A stretch of DNA of 64,000 nucleotides from Daucus carota subsp. sativus (GCF_001625215.2 NC_030385.2:37287598-37351597); one strand, 5' to 3'. Counted from the first letter of the stretch, positions 23,437-35,035 are shown. Made by a program: numbers and translations. The notes: generated by a model from the letters alone, not told the origin.

Positions 23437-25289
23437 TTCTTCTCAAATTTCTATACGACTCTAGGCCTCAATTTTTCCTAGTTTTGGCTGTGTATCGAAT
23501 TGAACATAGAGTCCAGTACTCAGCTTTGTTTGGTAAATTTTCTTGAGCCAAGTTATTAAATTTACTAGCTTATTTACTTCTGATATTTATTATTTTGTTA
23601 TTTATATTTTAATATATATAGTATTAAATCTTTATATAGTATATATGTGATCTATAATATATTATATATATGATTGTTAAAATGAATATTTAAGTTTAAT
23701 ATGAGAATTTAACTTTATAAATAAATATAAGAAACAAGTTTTATCATATTTTTTTAATAATAAATATATTATAAGAAAATTATTCATAAATTTGAGTCAA
23801 GTATAACGAAATCAAGTTTTAATATATTATTATTTAATAATAAATATTAAATATTAAATATTAGAGAAAACAAATTATGTATATGAGCTTTGTATTGCAA
23901 ATATTGCTTACAATTTGTGTTAAATTGAGATGTATATCAGGTTTTCAGAATTTAGTTTCTCAATATCAAATTGATATACATAAAAAAATTTCAATAATTT
24001 CATTCGAGAACGGTGATTATATCATAAAAATTAGAAGTTGATTCAAAGCTTAATACTTAACATGATATTAATATAAATTTAGTTATTTAAATTTACTGTC
24101 CTGATCTGATTTATCTAATTTATAAATTGAAACATCGTGCGAGAGATATTATGTATTATTACCATAGAAAGGAAATTTTCTCCGTAGAGGTTGTGCACAA
24201 GCTTTAGTGATGCTGAAATGATGATGTGCAAGCAATGTAGTGCCGATTATTAGGTTGACAACGAAACATGCGCCTACTATTGTAGACCAAATGCTATTTT
24301 TAGGATATAATTATCAATAATTTCGAGATTAATGGCCCGGGTATGGTGTTTGCTTTAAATTATTTGCCACGATTATTCATGTAATTACCCACTAATTAGG
24401 TTTTGGTGCTGGTTGCTATCCACTGATAAAGAACTGATTCTATTTGAGCCATGCCTTTTCTGTTATAGGTAAAATAAAGACTTTTCTTTTTTACTTTAGA
24501 ATATAACACTCTGTAAAATCATTAATCAATTCTTTGTGCTATTATTATAAGACTTGTAGTTTCGGTCGAAGCCAATTGTTTTGTCTTAGAATCACTTCAA
24601 AACATATGCACGACTTTGACTACTACAGTATTAAAATATAGGCACGACTTTGACTGTTGACCATTCTCGAAGGCTTGTATTGCTATGTTTTTTTCCTGGC
24701 AAAGAACGAAAGAATAGTCTGCTAGAATAATTTGTTCAATGTATAAAAATATCAGATATTTAAGTAATACTTCGCAGACGGCTTTAATTATTTCTCTACA
24801 TAACTAATCAGGAGTTCATTTAATAAAAATAGTGTTCATGTTTTAGTTTTTTTAACAAGAAAGAATCTTTCAATGACCAACCAAATCAGAGGTCAGAATT
24901 GAGTGTATACTATCACGAGTGCTATTAGCGAAAATACACAACCTCGCCATGAAGAAAGGCACCGTTTATAGATCACTTGGATGGCATGGACGTGAGAGAA
25001 TATATTTATTTTTATTATTTTAATAATCTCATTCCAATTATTTTAAAAAAAAATCAAACTCACCACCTATTTTAAATGGAATGTTCAGTCCACTTTTCAT
25101 GAAGTTTCTATATAATCTTCATCATAAACGATAGACTTACTCATATTTCATTGTTATTTTCTTGTACTTTTTTTTTTTCTAAAAATTTGTTTATAATTTG
25201 TTATTTCATTTTCTTCTATCTAAATTAACGCAATAGAAGAACCCTGTTAAGTGAAGAAATTAAACACTTGCAATTTGAAATCACAAGTC
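23437..25289. other. AT-rich intergenic region
   Basis: No gene, domain or clear repeat was recognised on either strand. Composition is very AT-rich up to about 24150, then more mixed. Confidence 0.5.
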
Positions 25290-26035
25290 TAATTTATGTA
25301 GATGGCATTTGAGCTGAGGTCTGTGAAGCTTGAGCAGCCATCGACGATCAGTTTCCACAAGGATATGAGACCATTTATTCCTCTTAATCCAAATTAAAAC
25401 CTCATCATGCTCGTGATCTCTACAAACTTTGGTCGTGCACGACCGGATCACTTGGCCATCACAATATCGAGTAGAGCTCTAATTCGAGTCGGGCGGCTCG
25501 CGAGCTCGCCCGGCTCGAACTCGTTTAACTAGACTCGACTTGGTTCGTTTAGTTAAATGAGCCGAATTCAGGCAAAAATTTTGGCTCGTTTAATTAAACG
25601 AGCCGGCTCGGCTCGACTCGTGAAATTAAACGAGTTGAGTTCGGGTAGAGGTTGAGCCTCGATTAAGTGTAAAATTAAACGAGCGAGAGTTGAGTTCGGG
25701 TAGAGGTTGAGCCTCGATTAAGTGTAAAATTAAACGAGCCAGCTCGCTCGACTCGATAAAATCGGCTCGTTTAGCTAAACGAGCGGGCTCGGCTCGACTC
25801 GTGAAATTAAACGAGTCGAGTTCGGGCAAGGATTTAGGCTCGATTAGTTAACCGAGCTGGTTCAGCTCGGCTCGAACGTCCGGTTCAAAACTCGACTCGC
25901 TCGGTCTGAATTACACCCCTAATATCCTAATATCGAGACATATTTTCAGTTTAAAAAATTGCTCCATCAACATTAATCTTAATCATATCATGTTAGGGAC
26001 GTACAGGCTTTGTCCAACCCATTTAAGAGCGGGAT
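25290..26035 (-). mobile_element. Decayed non-LTR (LINE) RNase H fragment, split by a GC-rich insertion
   Basis: On the minus strand, 26010-25950 reads WTKPVRP, a stop, then HDMIKINVDGAIF. That is the start of a plant LINE-type RNase H (RVT_3) domain. After the insertion at 25472-25928, 25460-25300 continues with frames containing LIWIKRNKWSHILVETDRRW, matching the later LVETD motif of the same domain. Internal stops show it is not functional. It is an old fragment of a retroelement or RNase H-like gene. Confidence 0.5.
25472..25928. mobile_element. GC-rich ACGAGC/CTCGTTTA repeat element with 9-bp target duplication
   Basis: The element is made of recurring GGCTCG, CTCGACTCG and AATTAAACGAG blocks, many of them mutually inverted, so the RNA or DNA strand could fold extensively. 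The exact 9-mer AATATCGAG flanks it at 25463-25471 and 25929-25937. Its right end (AATTACACCCCTAATATCCT) is not the inverse of its left end (TAGAGCTCTAATTCGAG), so there is no terminal inverted repeat. An internal ~50-bp unit (GTTGAGTTCGGGTAGAGGTTGAGCC...) is tandemly duplicated at 25634-25740. Class is uncertain. Confidence 0.65.
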
Positions 26036-26413
26036 TGATCACCATGACGATCACATAAAATAGAATTAGAATCGAGAAAAAGAAAATCAAACCATGAGTT
26101 CATTTGCTGGCATCCGCTCCATATTAGATAAAAGATTATAATTATTCTCTGACAATTTTTTTTTCTTCTTTTAGAAAGACGGAGATTCTTTTTCTTTCTT
26201 TTTAAGTAGAAATGGAGCTTCTATTTGAAACAAGTGAACTCTCTATGGAGATCATACGAACGACATGCAAAAAAAAAAAAATTAAAATGACGACCATGTC
26301 ATCAAAGGCAATATATTTCAGTCTGTTTTCGTGTTCCACCGATTTAATTTGGTTCTTATTCAAGCAGTTCTGAACAAAGAGTAACCCCGATATTAAGACA
26401 TGTACATATGAAT
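26036..26413. other. Short intergenic stretch 3' of the Wun1-like gene
   Basis: It contains T-rich runs at 26155-26210, an A12 run near 26270 and probably the 3' untranslated region of the minus-strand gene. Nothing else is seen. Confidence 0.4.
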
Positions 26414-26884
26414 TCACATGGCTAGCACAAGTGCTGGCAAGGATCGCTTGAAGAGGTCCCTGGGCTGGCTTCGCCACAGGGTCGAACTCGAGCCACGGCG
26501 TCGAACCATCCTACTCAATGGTCGCAACTCTCTGACAGTGAGCCAAGTGTTGAAATACTCCCTGAACTGAGTGATTGCACCATTGTTCAAGCTCCACACA
26601 TGCACCCAATACACACTTGCACCTTCATAGCCTTCAACAATCACACGATCACCAATACCACTAATACTGCGAGGCTCGAATTCGAACTCATTATAAGTTG
26701 ATTCTCCCGTGAGCACCCGCATCATGTGATGACAATTCGGCGGTCCATGGAACCACCATTCCAGGTCATTTCCCACAACTTCGGTGACTTTTTTAGTGTC
26801 GCCGCTCGCCAATGCCTTGTAAAGTCCATCGACGGTCGCCACATTTATTTTCTCCGAATCGGATACCGGCGACATAGCATCCAT
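26414..26884 (-). CDS. Wound-induced protein Wun1 / NTF2-like (SnoaL fold) protein
   Basis: A complete single-exon frame of 156 residues on the minus strand. The central part carries family features: VDGLYKALASGDTKKVTEVV, DLEWWFHGPPNCHHMMRVLTG, VIVEGYEGASVYWVHVW and a C-terminal ITQFREYFNTWLTV. This is the Wun1/SAG20-type branch of the NTF2-like fold, known as wound- or senescence-responsive proteins without a proven enzymatic role. The extension after residue ~120 (PLSRMVRRRGSS...) is basic. The ATG at 26882-26884 is chosen as the first of the frame; Met4 is possible. A TATA-like ctataaataga lies near 26945-26955 on the minus strand. In Arabidopsis an NTF2-family gene lies between the FBL3 and TOL7 loci (from memory), as here. 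Confidence 0.88.
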   Translation of the reverse strand: MDAMSPVSDSEKINVATVDGLYKALASGDTKKVTEVVGNDLEWWFHGPPNCHHMMRVLTGESTYNEFEFEPRSISGIGDRVIVEGYEGASVYWVHVWSLNNGAITQFREYFNTWLTVRELRPLSRMVRRRGSSSTLWRSQPRDLFKRSLPALVLAM

Positions 26885-26941
26885 TCGGGAAAATAAATTA
26901 GTTGATTACGGAAGGCCGAATGTCAAAATTGTGCATGTCAG

Positions 26942-26956
26942 TGATCTATTTATAGT
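26942..26956 (-). promoter_or_regulatory. TATA box of the Wun1-like gene
   Basis: On the minus strand, taactataaataga lies about 60 bases upstream of the start codon. It matches a plant TATA box in both sequence and spacing. Confidence 0.55.
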
Positions 26957-27675
26957 TAAAAATACAAGATGAGGAGCGTACGAATAGACCCAACTCTTGT
27001 TTATATTTGATGTGCGATTCATTTAATAATCATGCAATATCTTAGCTAGCCAGTTGAATTACACCTTGGTTGCTGGAGAAAACATATATAGGCTAAACAC
27101 AAATGACAAATACTTATATTGTCATATATTGTGTGCAGGAGCACGTAGCTATCGGGAGAATAAATTAGAGAGAGATTTTAAAAGGAAACACAGTTTTTTG
27201 CTCGGCGACAAATCGATTTCGAGACTAGTGGTTATGAGCGGTTGATAAATCCAAAATTAAATTGCAAATTCTACGTAACGGCCAGATTAATTGGCGTAGA
27301 TTGGTTGTAATCGCACTTCTTAAGTGAGAGTGATTTGTGACTAGTTATTCTTGTTTCACTTATAACACCTAGAAGGCCAGAGGAATACTTGAGTTTATTC
27401 TTTAGCATCTGCCCTTAGTGTTCTGCATATTCATTCGGTATTAATGTTGAATGACGTGTTTTGTGTATTGGTGCCGAAGGTTTATATTATTACAGGCGAA
27501 TCTGCTTTCCATAATAATTTGGTTGGCTCGGTCCGGATAGAAATCCACTTGATTTTCGGTAGGATTCTCCTGCTTTGTTGGATCCATCTGATGGTCATTG
27601 TTTTACTCTCCAATTTTCATAGAGTTAACCGTTAGTCCGTTACTACTAGGTTCGGCATCTTACGGTAATCAAAAA
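26957..27675. other. Intergenic region with no recognised feature
   Basis: Short open frames at 27054-27245 and 27444-27635 have no family resemblance and no splice context. No repeat boundary was found. Confidence 0.4.
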
Positions 27676-27811
27676 GTGAATTTTGATGTTGATTAGAACT
27701 TATATTATAATGATAACTTTAAAATAATATCAATTATTCAAGAGTGAATTTTGATGTTGATTAGAACTTATATTATAATGATAACTTTAAAATAATATCA
27801 ATTATTCAAGA
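27676..27811. repeat. Exact 68-bp tandem duplication
   Basis: GTGAATTTTGATGTTGATTA... at 27676-27743 is repeated without change at 27744-27811, ending in ATTATTCAAGA each time. Two identical copies imply a recent duplication or assembly stutter. Confidence 0.9.
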
Positions 27812-29273
27812 GCCTGTTTTTAAATGTTGTTTGAAAAATTGGTATGTTGTGAGAAAAAATGTTGTAATTGTTTGATGTGTTTTTATATATTTGGCATAAC
27901 TATAACTTAAAAAACATAATATTTTTGATGAGTTCTGGTAGTGAAATTTATAATAATTTCTCATAAAAAGTGAAAACAACATAATTCCAAACAATACTAA
28001 ACAACTTTTAATAAAAAAATTGTTGTTGCTACAACATTGTCAAATAATATCTAGATATAACTATATTTCACTCATTCAATTTTTTTATACTGTTTTATAC
28101 TCTGTTTTGTTTGTTAATATTATTTTAAATATTGAATTTTTTATTTACATCCTTATTTGTCACTCATAATAAGATTTTATATTTGCCATCAACTAAAATA
28201 CTTTATTATTTTACATTCTTCTTTAAGATTATATAAAAAAATTACTTGAATACTATATTATAGATAAATCATCGTTTTTAGCATATCAGGTGGACTTGCT
28301 CTTTATCACTCTGGTAGGAGGTAAGTTTATACAGTAGTTGTCATGAATCATGAATATCATGGAACATCGTTTCATGTAAATTATTGTGTAGCTTGCAGAG
28401 TATTAATGTTACACATCCTTATTTCCAGTTTCTACTTATCGGCCTTTTTGTTGGTTTTTCGTCAAATGAAATTGTATGATCACGATATTTCTTTAAACTC
28501 TTACACAAAATAACCAAGTACGGACGAGATCATGTTGGAAGTTCCGAAAACTGTTTTAGCATTAAGAAATTATATGTTGGCTAGAGTGTTTTGCCAAGAT
28601 ATAATATGTAAACCTCATAACAAGAAGAAAAGGAGATAATTTTTAATTTCGCAATAAGGGGGCAAAAAAAAAAAAAAAAAGAGGCAGTTTATAACCATTC
28701 GGTTATGGTAAATCTAATGTGAACTTTGAAACCAGTATCTTTGCCAGTTGGCTATGTTGGAGTAGAAAAAACATCACGACCAACTCTGTTTGACTTTGTT
28801 TGTCCTTGACAGCTAGCTGATTCGTTCCTCAAGTTGTTACTAGTCCAAGGTCAACTGGTTCACCATTTTCAAATGAATAAACTCCACTTTCTCCGATATT
28901 CATTTTTCAAACTGCCCGACTGTCTTTCCAACCAAAAGTACTGTACTCCCCTTCGTATATACAATAATGCCTTAGTTTTCAACCTTCCCATGAGTCTACC
29001 CAACATGGCCTCTCTAACACCACAACACCATTGTACTTGAGAAAATTAATTATTGAAAATGATATCAAGCTCAGTCTCACGAGAGATTCAGATTCAAACC
29101 TGCACTTGAGAGGACTATTATGAATGCTCTTGACCATAAGATCCTATAATAACTGCGATTTGAACTGAATGATCATTAATAAATCATCAACTACATGCTA
29201 CACTTGATTACAAAATAATTAATCCAATGAAAAAAATTGATGAACCACCTGATCTACCACCACTATCTCACTA
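27812..29273. other. AT-rich intergenic region
   Basis: It contains an A18 run near 28663-28680. No coding exon was recognised. The 68-codon frame at 28834-29040 has no motif. The last ~200 bases are probably 3' untranslated sequence of the dehydrogenase gene. Confidence 0.4.
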
Positions 29274-30296
29274 CTACAAACCAACACAATTCCTGGAAGA
29301 AGTAACTCCCCCATCTACAACAAGATTATGACCACTAACATACCTCGATTCATCACTCGCAAGATAAAGAGCTGCCTCCGCTATATCTCTCGCTCTCAAA
29401 GTCGGACCCTTCAAATTAGCCAACCCCTTCACAAACTCCTCCATCTCCTCCACTTGTTTCTCACTCGGCCCCGTCCCGAAATTCATCCCCATCTCCTCAT
29501 CCTCATCGTCATGACTCCATGCACCCACGAGCATCGACGTCGCCACTCCAAACGGAGAAATACAATTCACCCGAATCCCATACCTCCCCAATTCACACGC
29601 GGTATTCTTCGTCAATCCAACAATAGCATGTTTCGAAGCGGTGTAGGCGTGAGGGCCGAGACCTCCCATCACCCCCGCAACGCTAGCTGTCGATATAATG
29701 CAGCCTCCGCCTCGGGGAATCATCACGCGGGCCGCATGCTTCATCCCCAAGGCAACGCCTCTCACGTTCACGTTCATCACGTGATCGAATTCTTCTATAT
29801 CGAAATTAACGATGCTCTTGTGCTTGGATTGGTTTCCAAGCACTCCGGCGTTGTTGAAAATGATATCGAGACGCCCGTATCGGGTGATGGTGGAGTCAAT
29901 CAAGTTCGCGATATCTTCTTCGATGCTGACGTTACAATGTACGTAAGTAGCCGAATGCGGTAGCGTATCGGCGAGAGCGTTTCCGAGAGTATCCTCGACA
30001 TCGGCTATGATGACTTTAGCACCGTGTTTGGCGAAGAGTCTCACGGTTGCCTCGCCGATACCTTTAGCACCTCCCGTCACAATTGCTACCTTTCCTTCCA
30101 ACCTATACAAGAAATTTAAAATTATTTCGAGAAATTTAAAATTGAAGCAAAATATTTAGTTTAATATGCGGCGAGTTTATGCCGTTTTTCTTTGTAGTGT
30201 AAGTACGTACCTTTTGTGAGATCTCTGGGAATAGCTATCCATTCTCGAAAGACGAATGTCTTGAAGTGTTTTCTCCGGCACGACTTGAGCAGTCAT
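29274..30296 (-). CDS. Short-chain dehydrogenase/reductase (SDR110C type, SDR2/zerumbone-synthase-like)
   Basis: Two exons: 30211-30296 ([20 protein letters not shown]...) and 29274-30102, joined across a GT-AG intron inside an Arg codon. The product has 304 residues. It shows the classical SDR features: nucleotide-binding TGGAKGIG (residues 38-45), an Asp after strand 2 (VIIADVED) favouring NAD(H), NNAG (112-115), catalytic Ser in ISTASVAG and YTASK (Tyr182, Lys186), and a C-terminal [10 protein letters not shown]. The group includes secoisolariciresinol, xanthoxin and zerumbone dehydrogenases, which oxidise secondary alcohols of terpenoid, hormone or phenolic substrates. The true substrate cannot be read from sequence. 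The conserved N-terminal extension encoded by exon 1 supports an SDR2-like orthologue. Probably cytosolic; no signal peptide is seen. A TATA-like box lies at 30401-30412. Confidence 0.92.
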
Positions 30297-30400
30297 GTTT
30301 AGACTTATAAGCAAAATATGTAGATGTGTATATGTTTATAATGTATAAACACAAAGAGGGAGATTTGAAGAAGCGATGGTGTTGATAAGAGAGGGCAGAG

Positions 30401-30412
30401 GTATATATAGTG
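30401..30412 (-). promoter_or_regulatory. TATA box of the SDR gene
   Basis: Read on the minus strand, cactatatatacc lies about 105-115 bases upstream of the SDR start codon. It is the only strong TATA element nearby. A CT-rich leader follows. Confidence 0.55.
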
Positions 30413-31250
30413 AAGGCGGTGGGGTTAACAAATGAATTTTTAAATCTTCCTGGACTACAAGGAAGAGCAAGTTTGACCATTGAAGTGAAACTTTTGCGCA
30501 CACGTCTGCGAAACTGAGACCGAGATGTGAATATATGATGCACACGGAATTGTTTTCTACCCTGCCTGGTCCGTGCATGCGAATGCCATATTCTTCGTTT
30601 TACCAAAAGGTTGGTTTGTCCGAATCTTAAATTAATCATCGAGTTTATATTATATATATTTATATATATTATAAATAACTTAATTCAAATTTAGAAATAG
30701 ATACAAAATAGAAATTATAAAATTCATATTTTTCTTTTCATGGTTTTTCCAATACAATTCAACTTCAACCTAATTTAATAACCTATCGAACTTACTTTTA
30801 TTAATATATTCTAATATCTCATAACTCATTTATAATATAATTCATCTAAATAAAAAAAGAAAAATCTTTAAAATAAGTTACAAAACTACAATTTTAAAAA
30901 GTATTAAAACCTGTATCGCGTCCCCGTACCCCCAATGTATACTATTGGCTGGGATAGAGGGAGTAATAATACTCATTTTTGAATTAGGATTTCTTTTATA
31001 ACCTATTTATTTAGTTTATTAATCTCATATAGTCAAGTTTGCTTCCAATTTATTTAAAATTTGTGAAAATTAAATATATTTTGGTAATAATAATGTTCTA
31101 GTAAAGCGATATATATATATATCTATATCAACTTCAACTGATCACTTGATTGTCACTTCATGAAATATGAAAATATAAATTATTGAATAATATCATCTAT
31201 TTAACGTTTGTTAGATTCGATTGTTTATATACTACGTTTATTCAATTCTA
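30413..31250. other. SDR upstream region with a Stowaway remnant
   Basis: AT-rich. A fragment ending TATACTATTGGCTGGGATAGAGGGAGTA near 30937-30965 is the right terminus of an old Stowaway-like MITE. A (TA)n run occurs near 31111. No gene. Confidence 0.4.
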
Positions 31251-31606
31251 CTCCCTCCATCCCATTTTAAGTGTCCATTTTGCCAAAAAAAATTTTCCCA
31301 AAATATGTGTCATACTCTTTAACCCATGTAAATTTTTACTACTTCCAATATAGTATTAAATACAACCAACAACCCTTTCCTAAATTCATTAATGCATTCA
31401 TGTTGGTAATATGAATGTATAGTATAATTTGAAGTGAAGAAAGGTCAAATACACGGTATTCAAGTAGGAGTGATGCTATACGTAATTAATATTTATAAAA
31501 ACCAAGGTGAATAGATGTGTGAAGATAATGATAAAAACATCACATTAATTGTTTCTTAAGATGTGTGAAATTTGCAAAGTGGACACTTAAAATGGGATGG
31601 AGGGAG
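31251..31606. mobile_element. Stowaway (Tc1/mariner-type) MITE with TA duplication
   Basis: The 33-bp terminal inverted repeats begin CTCCCTCCATCCCATTTTAA and differ at one base between ends. TA lies immediately outside on both sides (31249-31250 and 31607-31608). The 356-bp interior is AT-rich and non-coding. The near-identity of the ends suggests a fairly young copy. Confidence 0.9.
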
Positions 31607-31659
31607 TATTATTTTTTAAAATATTATATGGATTTTCACAAATGGACTTAAAAACATTA

Positions 31660-31977
31660 CTCCCTCCGTCCGAGCTATTTGTATACAAATGGTTGGGACA
31701 CAGAGACCAAAAAATTATGTAAGAAATGAGTAAAATTGGATGAAAAGTGGGTATAGCGGTGGGACCCATTTATATTTAATAATAGATTTGACTTTTGGAT
31801 AGTTAAGGAAAATAGTGGGTGTAATAGTGTTTATATTATTATAGAATGGAAATAGTGGAAGAAAGAAATTGGTGTAATAATATTTTATATTATAAAAGTT
31901 TAATACTTTTGGAATATATATAATTGGTGGGATGTCCAAAAAAGGAAATTATATACAATTCACCGGGACGGAGAGAG
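31660..31977. mobile_element. Second Stowaway-type MITE with TA duplication
   Basis: Ends are CTCCCTCCGTCCG and the inverted GGGACGGAGAGAG, with flanking TA at 31658-31659 and 31978-31979. It lies only 53 bp from the preceding MITE but belongs to a different subfamily. Its interior has GTATACAAATGG-type sequence like the fragments at 11.1 and 36.4 kb. Confidence 0.85.
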
Positions 31978-33008
31978 TACTGGATGTATGCGTAAAGTTG
32001 ATTAGAGAGCATTCCGAAATGAGTACCCTGTAAAATCAGAGCAACCACAAATAACATGTTAAATCAATCATTGATATCTTCTCATCGGAGACAAAGATGA
32101 ATCCCTTCACCCAGGACTTCAGCTGATGGACAAAATTTGATGGAGCCTAAACAGTTTATAAACAAAGTCAAAGACTTTCTAGAGTATTTAACTCTAATGC
32201 AAATCTTGTGGTAAATAAAATAAGTTTGTGTAACTGCTTCCTCTAGGCTCAAATACTAAGAAGCCTATGCCAAATATTTAATTATTTATACATAAAAAAA
32301 CCAGTATTATCTGGCTTCACGTATACTCTCACCCGAATTAAGATCTCCCCTGGATTTTTAGAATTTTTTGCTTCACCATTGGATATTGTTTAATAAGCTA
32401 GATTCTCGTGCTTCTGTGCTACAGACTGGATCCCTGTTTGTACTGAGCGAGTTTGTTGAAAAGAAGGACGTGTCTATTTATTTATGCATTGACAGAGAGC
32501 GTATTTGAAAAAAACTTGTTGCTAGAGAGAATTTGCTGGATTGTTGCATGCATTCAGACGCTATCTAAAATACGATCTCGCGTTCCACATGGGTGAGTAA
32601 TCAGAATATCGATGTTGAGATTTGGAGTATATAATGCAGTTGGATATGTACATATCTCCTACTTAGTTGGACCTGCAACAAGGAGGGAGTACATAAATTT
32701 ATACGGCTTGATTTGGACTACAACTGTCTTGCCAAATTAATAATCGTTTGGAGTTGAATTTTTGATGAAATGATGGAGTCTCGCATTTGTTTAAGGCCAT
32801 TTGTGGTGACTTTGCATGATAGTACATAGATCTAAAATATAATTAACTTTTTTCTATCAATTAATTTCGATAAATCCAAGTTGATATTTAGCTAAGGCGG
32901 CAATTTTTTTTAATAAGTTCAATGTCACACATTCACGTAACTAAATACAGACAATTTCTGTAAATTTGAGGTATCAAATTTGATATTTTTTATTATTATG
33001 ATATTATC
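31978..33008. other. Intergenic region between MITEs
   Basis: No gene or repeat boundary was recognised on either strand. Confidence 0.4.
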
Positions 33009-33016
33009 GTTATTGG

Positions 33017-33611
33017 CAGTGTTCTAAAAGTCGGCGATTAATCGGGATTAATCGCCGATTAATCGCTGTTCGGTCGGCCACCGTCTCGATTAAGCGTTAA
33101 TCGGTGAAAAAATCGTTTTTTGTGAAAATCGGGATTAATCGGTCAAAAGTCGGGATTAATCGGAAAAAGTCGGTCAAAAATCGGTGAATTTAAAAAAATT
33201 AAAAATAAAAAATAAAAAAATCTTAAAATTCTAAAATTTAATTTTAAATAAAACAAAAGGCACGGAAATGACAAAACACATAAATTAAAGTTGTTTTATT
33301 ACCTTTCACTCTTTCAATATTAACTTTAAACTCTAATTACATAAATTTGCAATATCTTCCTTCGCAGATTCAATCAAATTATGTATATAAAGGCATGTTT
33401 TGTGTTATAAAAAATCATTAATCTTTTGATTTTATATGACTATAAATTTATACTATATATAATTATATTAATATATATTATTTAAAAAATAATATTAAAT
33501 TGATTACGATTAATGATCCGATTAATCACTCCGATTAATCTCCGATTATCCGATTAATCGCTAGACGGTGCCTTCACCGATTAAGTCCGATTCCCGCTTT
33601 TTACAACACTG
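33017..33611. mobile_element. hAT-type MITE with exact 8-bp duplication and CGATTAATCG arrays
   Basis: Termini CAGTGTTCTAAAAGTCGG and the inverted CAGTGTTGTAAAAAGCGG are hAT-like. The 8-mer GTTATTGG flanks it exactly (33009-33016 and 33612-33619). Both subterminal regions carry several copies of the palindrome CGATTAATCG and of GGGATTAATCGG. Such subterminal arrays can bind hAT transposase. The middle is AT-rich and has no coding capacity. Length is 595 bp. Confidence 0.9.
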
Positions 33612-33795
33612 GTTATTGGTAGTTATTTACTCTTACGTTGAATGTGATTAATGACCACTTTTGTGGCTAATATTATTATCTAGAAGGAAAATGTATCCCA
33701 AGAATTTTCTCAAAATTTTTTCATTTCACTTGTCATCTTTTTATTGGATATTCAGTCATTAAATAGACATGGTTTTACTTAAACTATATTTGTGT

Positions 33796-34728
33796 GCAGT
33801 GGCGGAACCAGGAGTAATAGTTAGGGGGGCTGAAATATTTTTTCATCTGTACTTGCATAAATAGCTTACTCGATATATATCATCATACTATCATGCATCT
33901 CTCATCCTATCACGCTAATAAGTCTTGATCGTTTTATAGCAGAAAAATTTCTCTCAACAATAGCAATGACAACAGGTAAAACTAGAGCTAACTCAACCAG
34001 AAGATAAACTAAGAGATAAGCAGTATGTCCGTGTGTCTTAACCGTCATGACATAAAGATTTCTTATACTTTGAAGTCCGGATTAATCTTTATCCGCTCTC
34101 ACATCATAGATAAACTTGTCTAACTCATTTGATAACAACTCCAGGTCTAGTAAAGAGATATCCTTTGGATAAAATTGTGCAAGGCAAAAAATTAATTCCT
34201 AGGATCCAAAGAGCAAATATAAAATAGTAGCTCTATGTTAGGCTAGTGTCAATTAATTCCTATAAAATTAATTCCTAGGATCCAAAGAGCAAATCATTAG
34301 TAATTGCGAAGAAAACTTTCATCAAAAGAACTCTAGGGTAGTGTCAATGTGTGCATATGACTTATGAGAGGCTGAGAGCATGTCCAAAAGATTATTCATA
34401 TGGGCTCTTTAGCCTAAATTTGAAGAATATAGAGATGAAATGAACTCTAACAAACTCCTAGCAGATATAGATAGAGAGCGCATGTAGGGAATATTGTTGG
34501 AGATATTATGTAATTTACTTCTTAAATAGTTAAGAGTTGATTGTTTATATTATTTTTAGAGAAAAGTTAAGGAGTTTGTATAAAATATTTCTCTATGACA
34601 TTTATAATTCAGCGGGGGCTAAAAAAAATTATACTAACATCACACTAATTCAGCAGGGGCTGAAAAAAAATATACATTGTTTTTTCGAGGTTAGGGGGGC
34701 TCTAGCATCCCCTCTGGTTCCGCCACTG
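33796..34728. mobile_element. hAT-type non-autonomous element with exact 8-bp duplication
   Basis: Termini are CAGTGGCGGAACCAGGAG and the inverted CAGTGGCGGAACCAGAGG. The 8-mer TTTGTGTG flanks it at 33788-33795 and 34729-34736. Both inner ends carry GTTAGGGGGGCT, extending the inverted repeat. It is 933 bp, and no transposase frame is seen. Similar ends are common in plant genomes. Confidence 0.88.
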
Positions 34729-34929
34729 TTTGTGTGTTAGAGTGCTAGACAATTGATTTTACATTAAGGTACATTGACAACTGTTTTCGTCGGTCCTCAC
34801 TCCTCACCACTTGCGTCTAGCAGTAAATTAGTAATCCTGCTGCGTCCTCCTTTGTGTTTGTGAATAGAGGGAAGAAGCAAGGAAGGAAACTATTGAATGA
34901 ATCTTTATAAGATTCGGGAGCCGTTTGAG

Positions 34930-35030
34930 CACGGTTGGATAGCTCAGTGGTTAAGAGCTTATCCTCTGTCGTCTCAGGTCCTGGTTCGACCCTGGCTCAC
35001 CTCGAGAGTTTCGTAGAACAGATACTCATT
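34930..35030 (+). mobile_element. tRNA-like SINE head or tRNA relic
   Basis: GGATAGCTCAGTGGTTAAGAGC matches a tRNA D-arm and A box. GGTCCTGGTTCGACCCTGG matches a B box. The anticodon and T stems do not pair, so it is not a functional tRNA. A SINE head is the best guess; its tail runs into the MITE at 35036. Confidence 0.45.
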
Positions 35031-35035
35031 TGTAA

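Noticed and set aside
29328-29963. 211-codon plus-strand frame opposite the SDR gene
   Set aside because: Antisense shadow of a strongly supported SDR coding exon.
34933-35005. Functional tRNA gene
   Set aside because: A- and B-box-like motifs are present, but the anticodon and T stems do not pair. Treated as a SINE head or tRNA relic.
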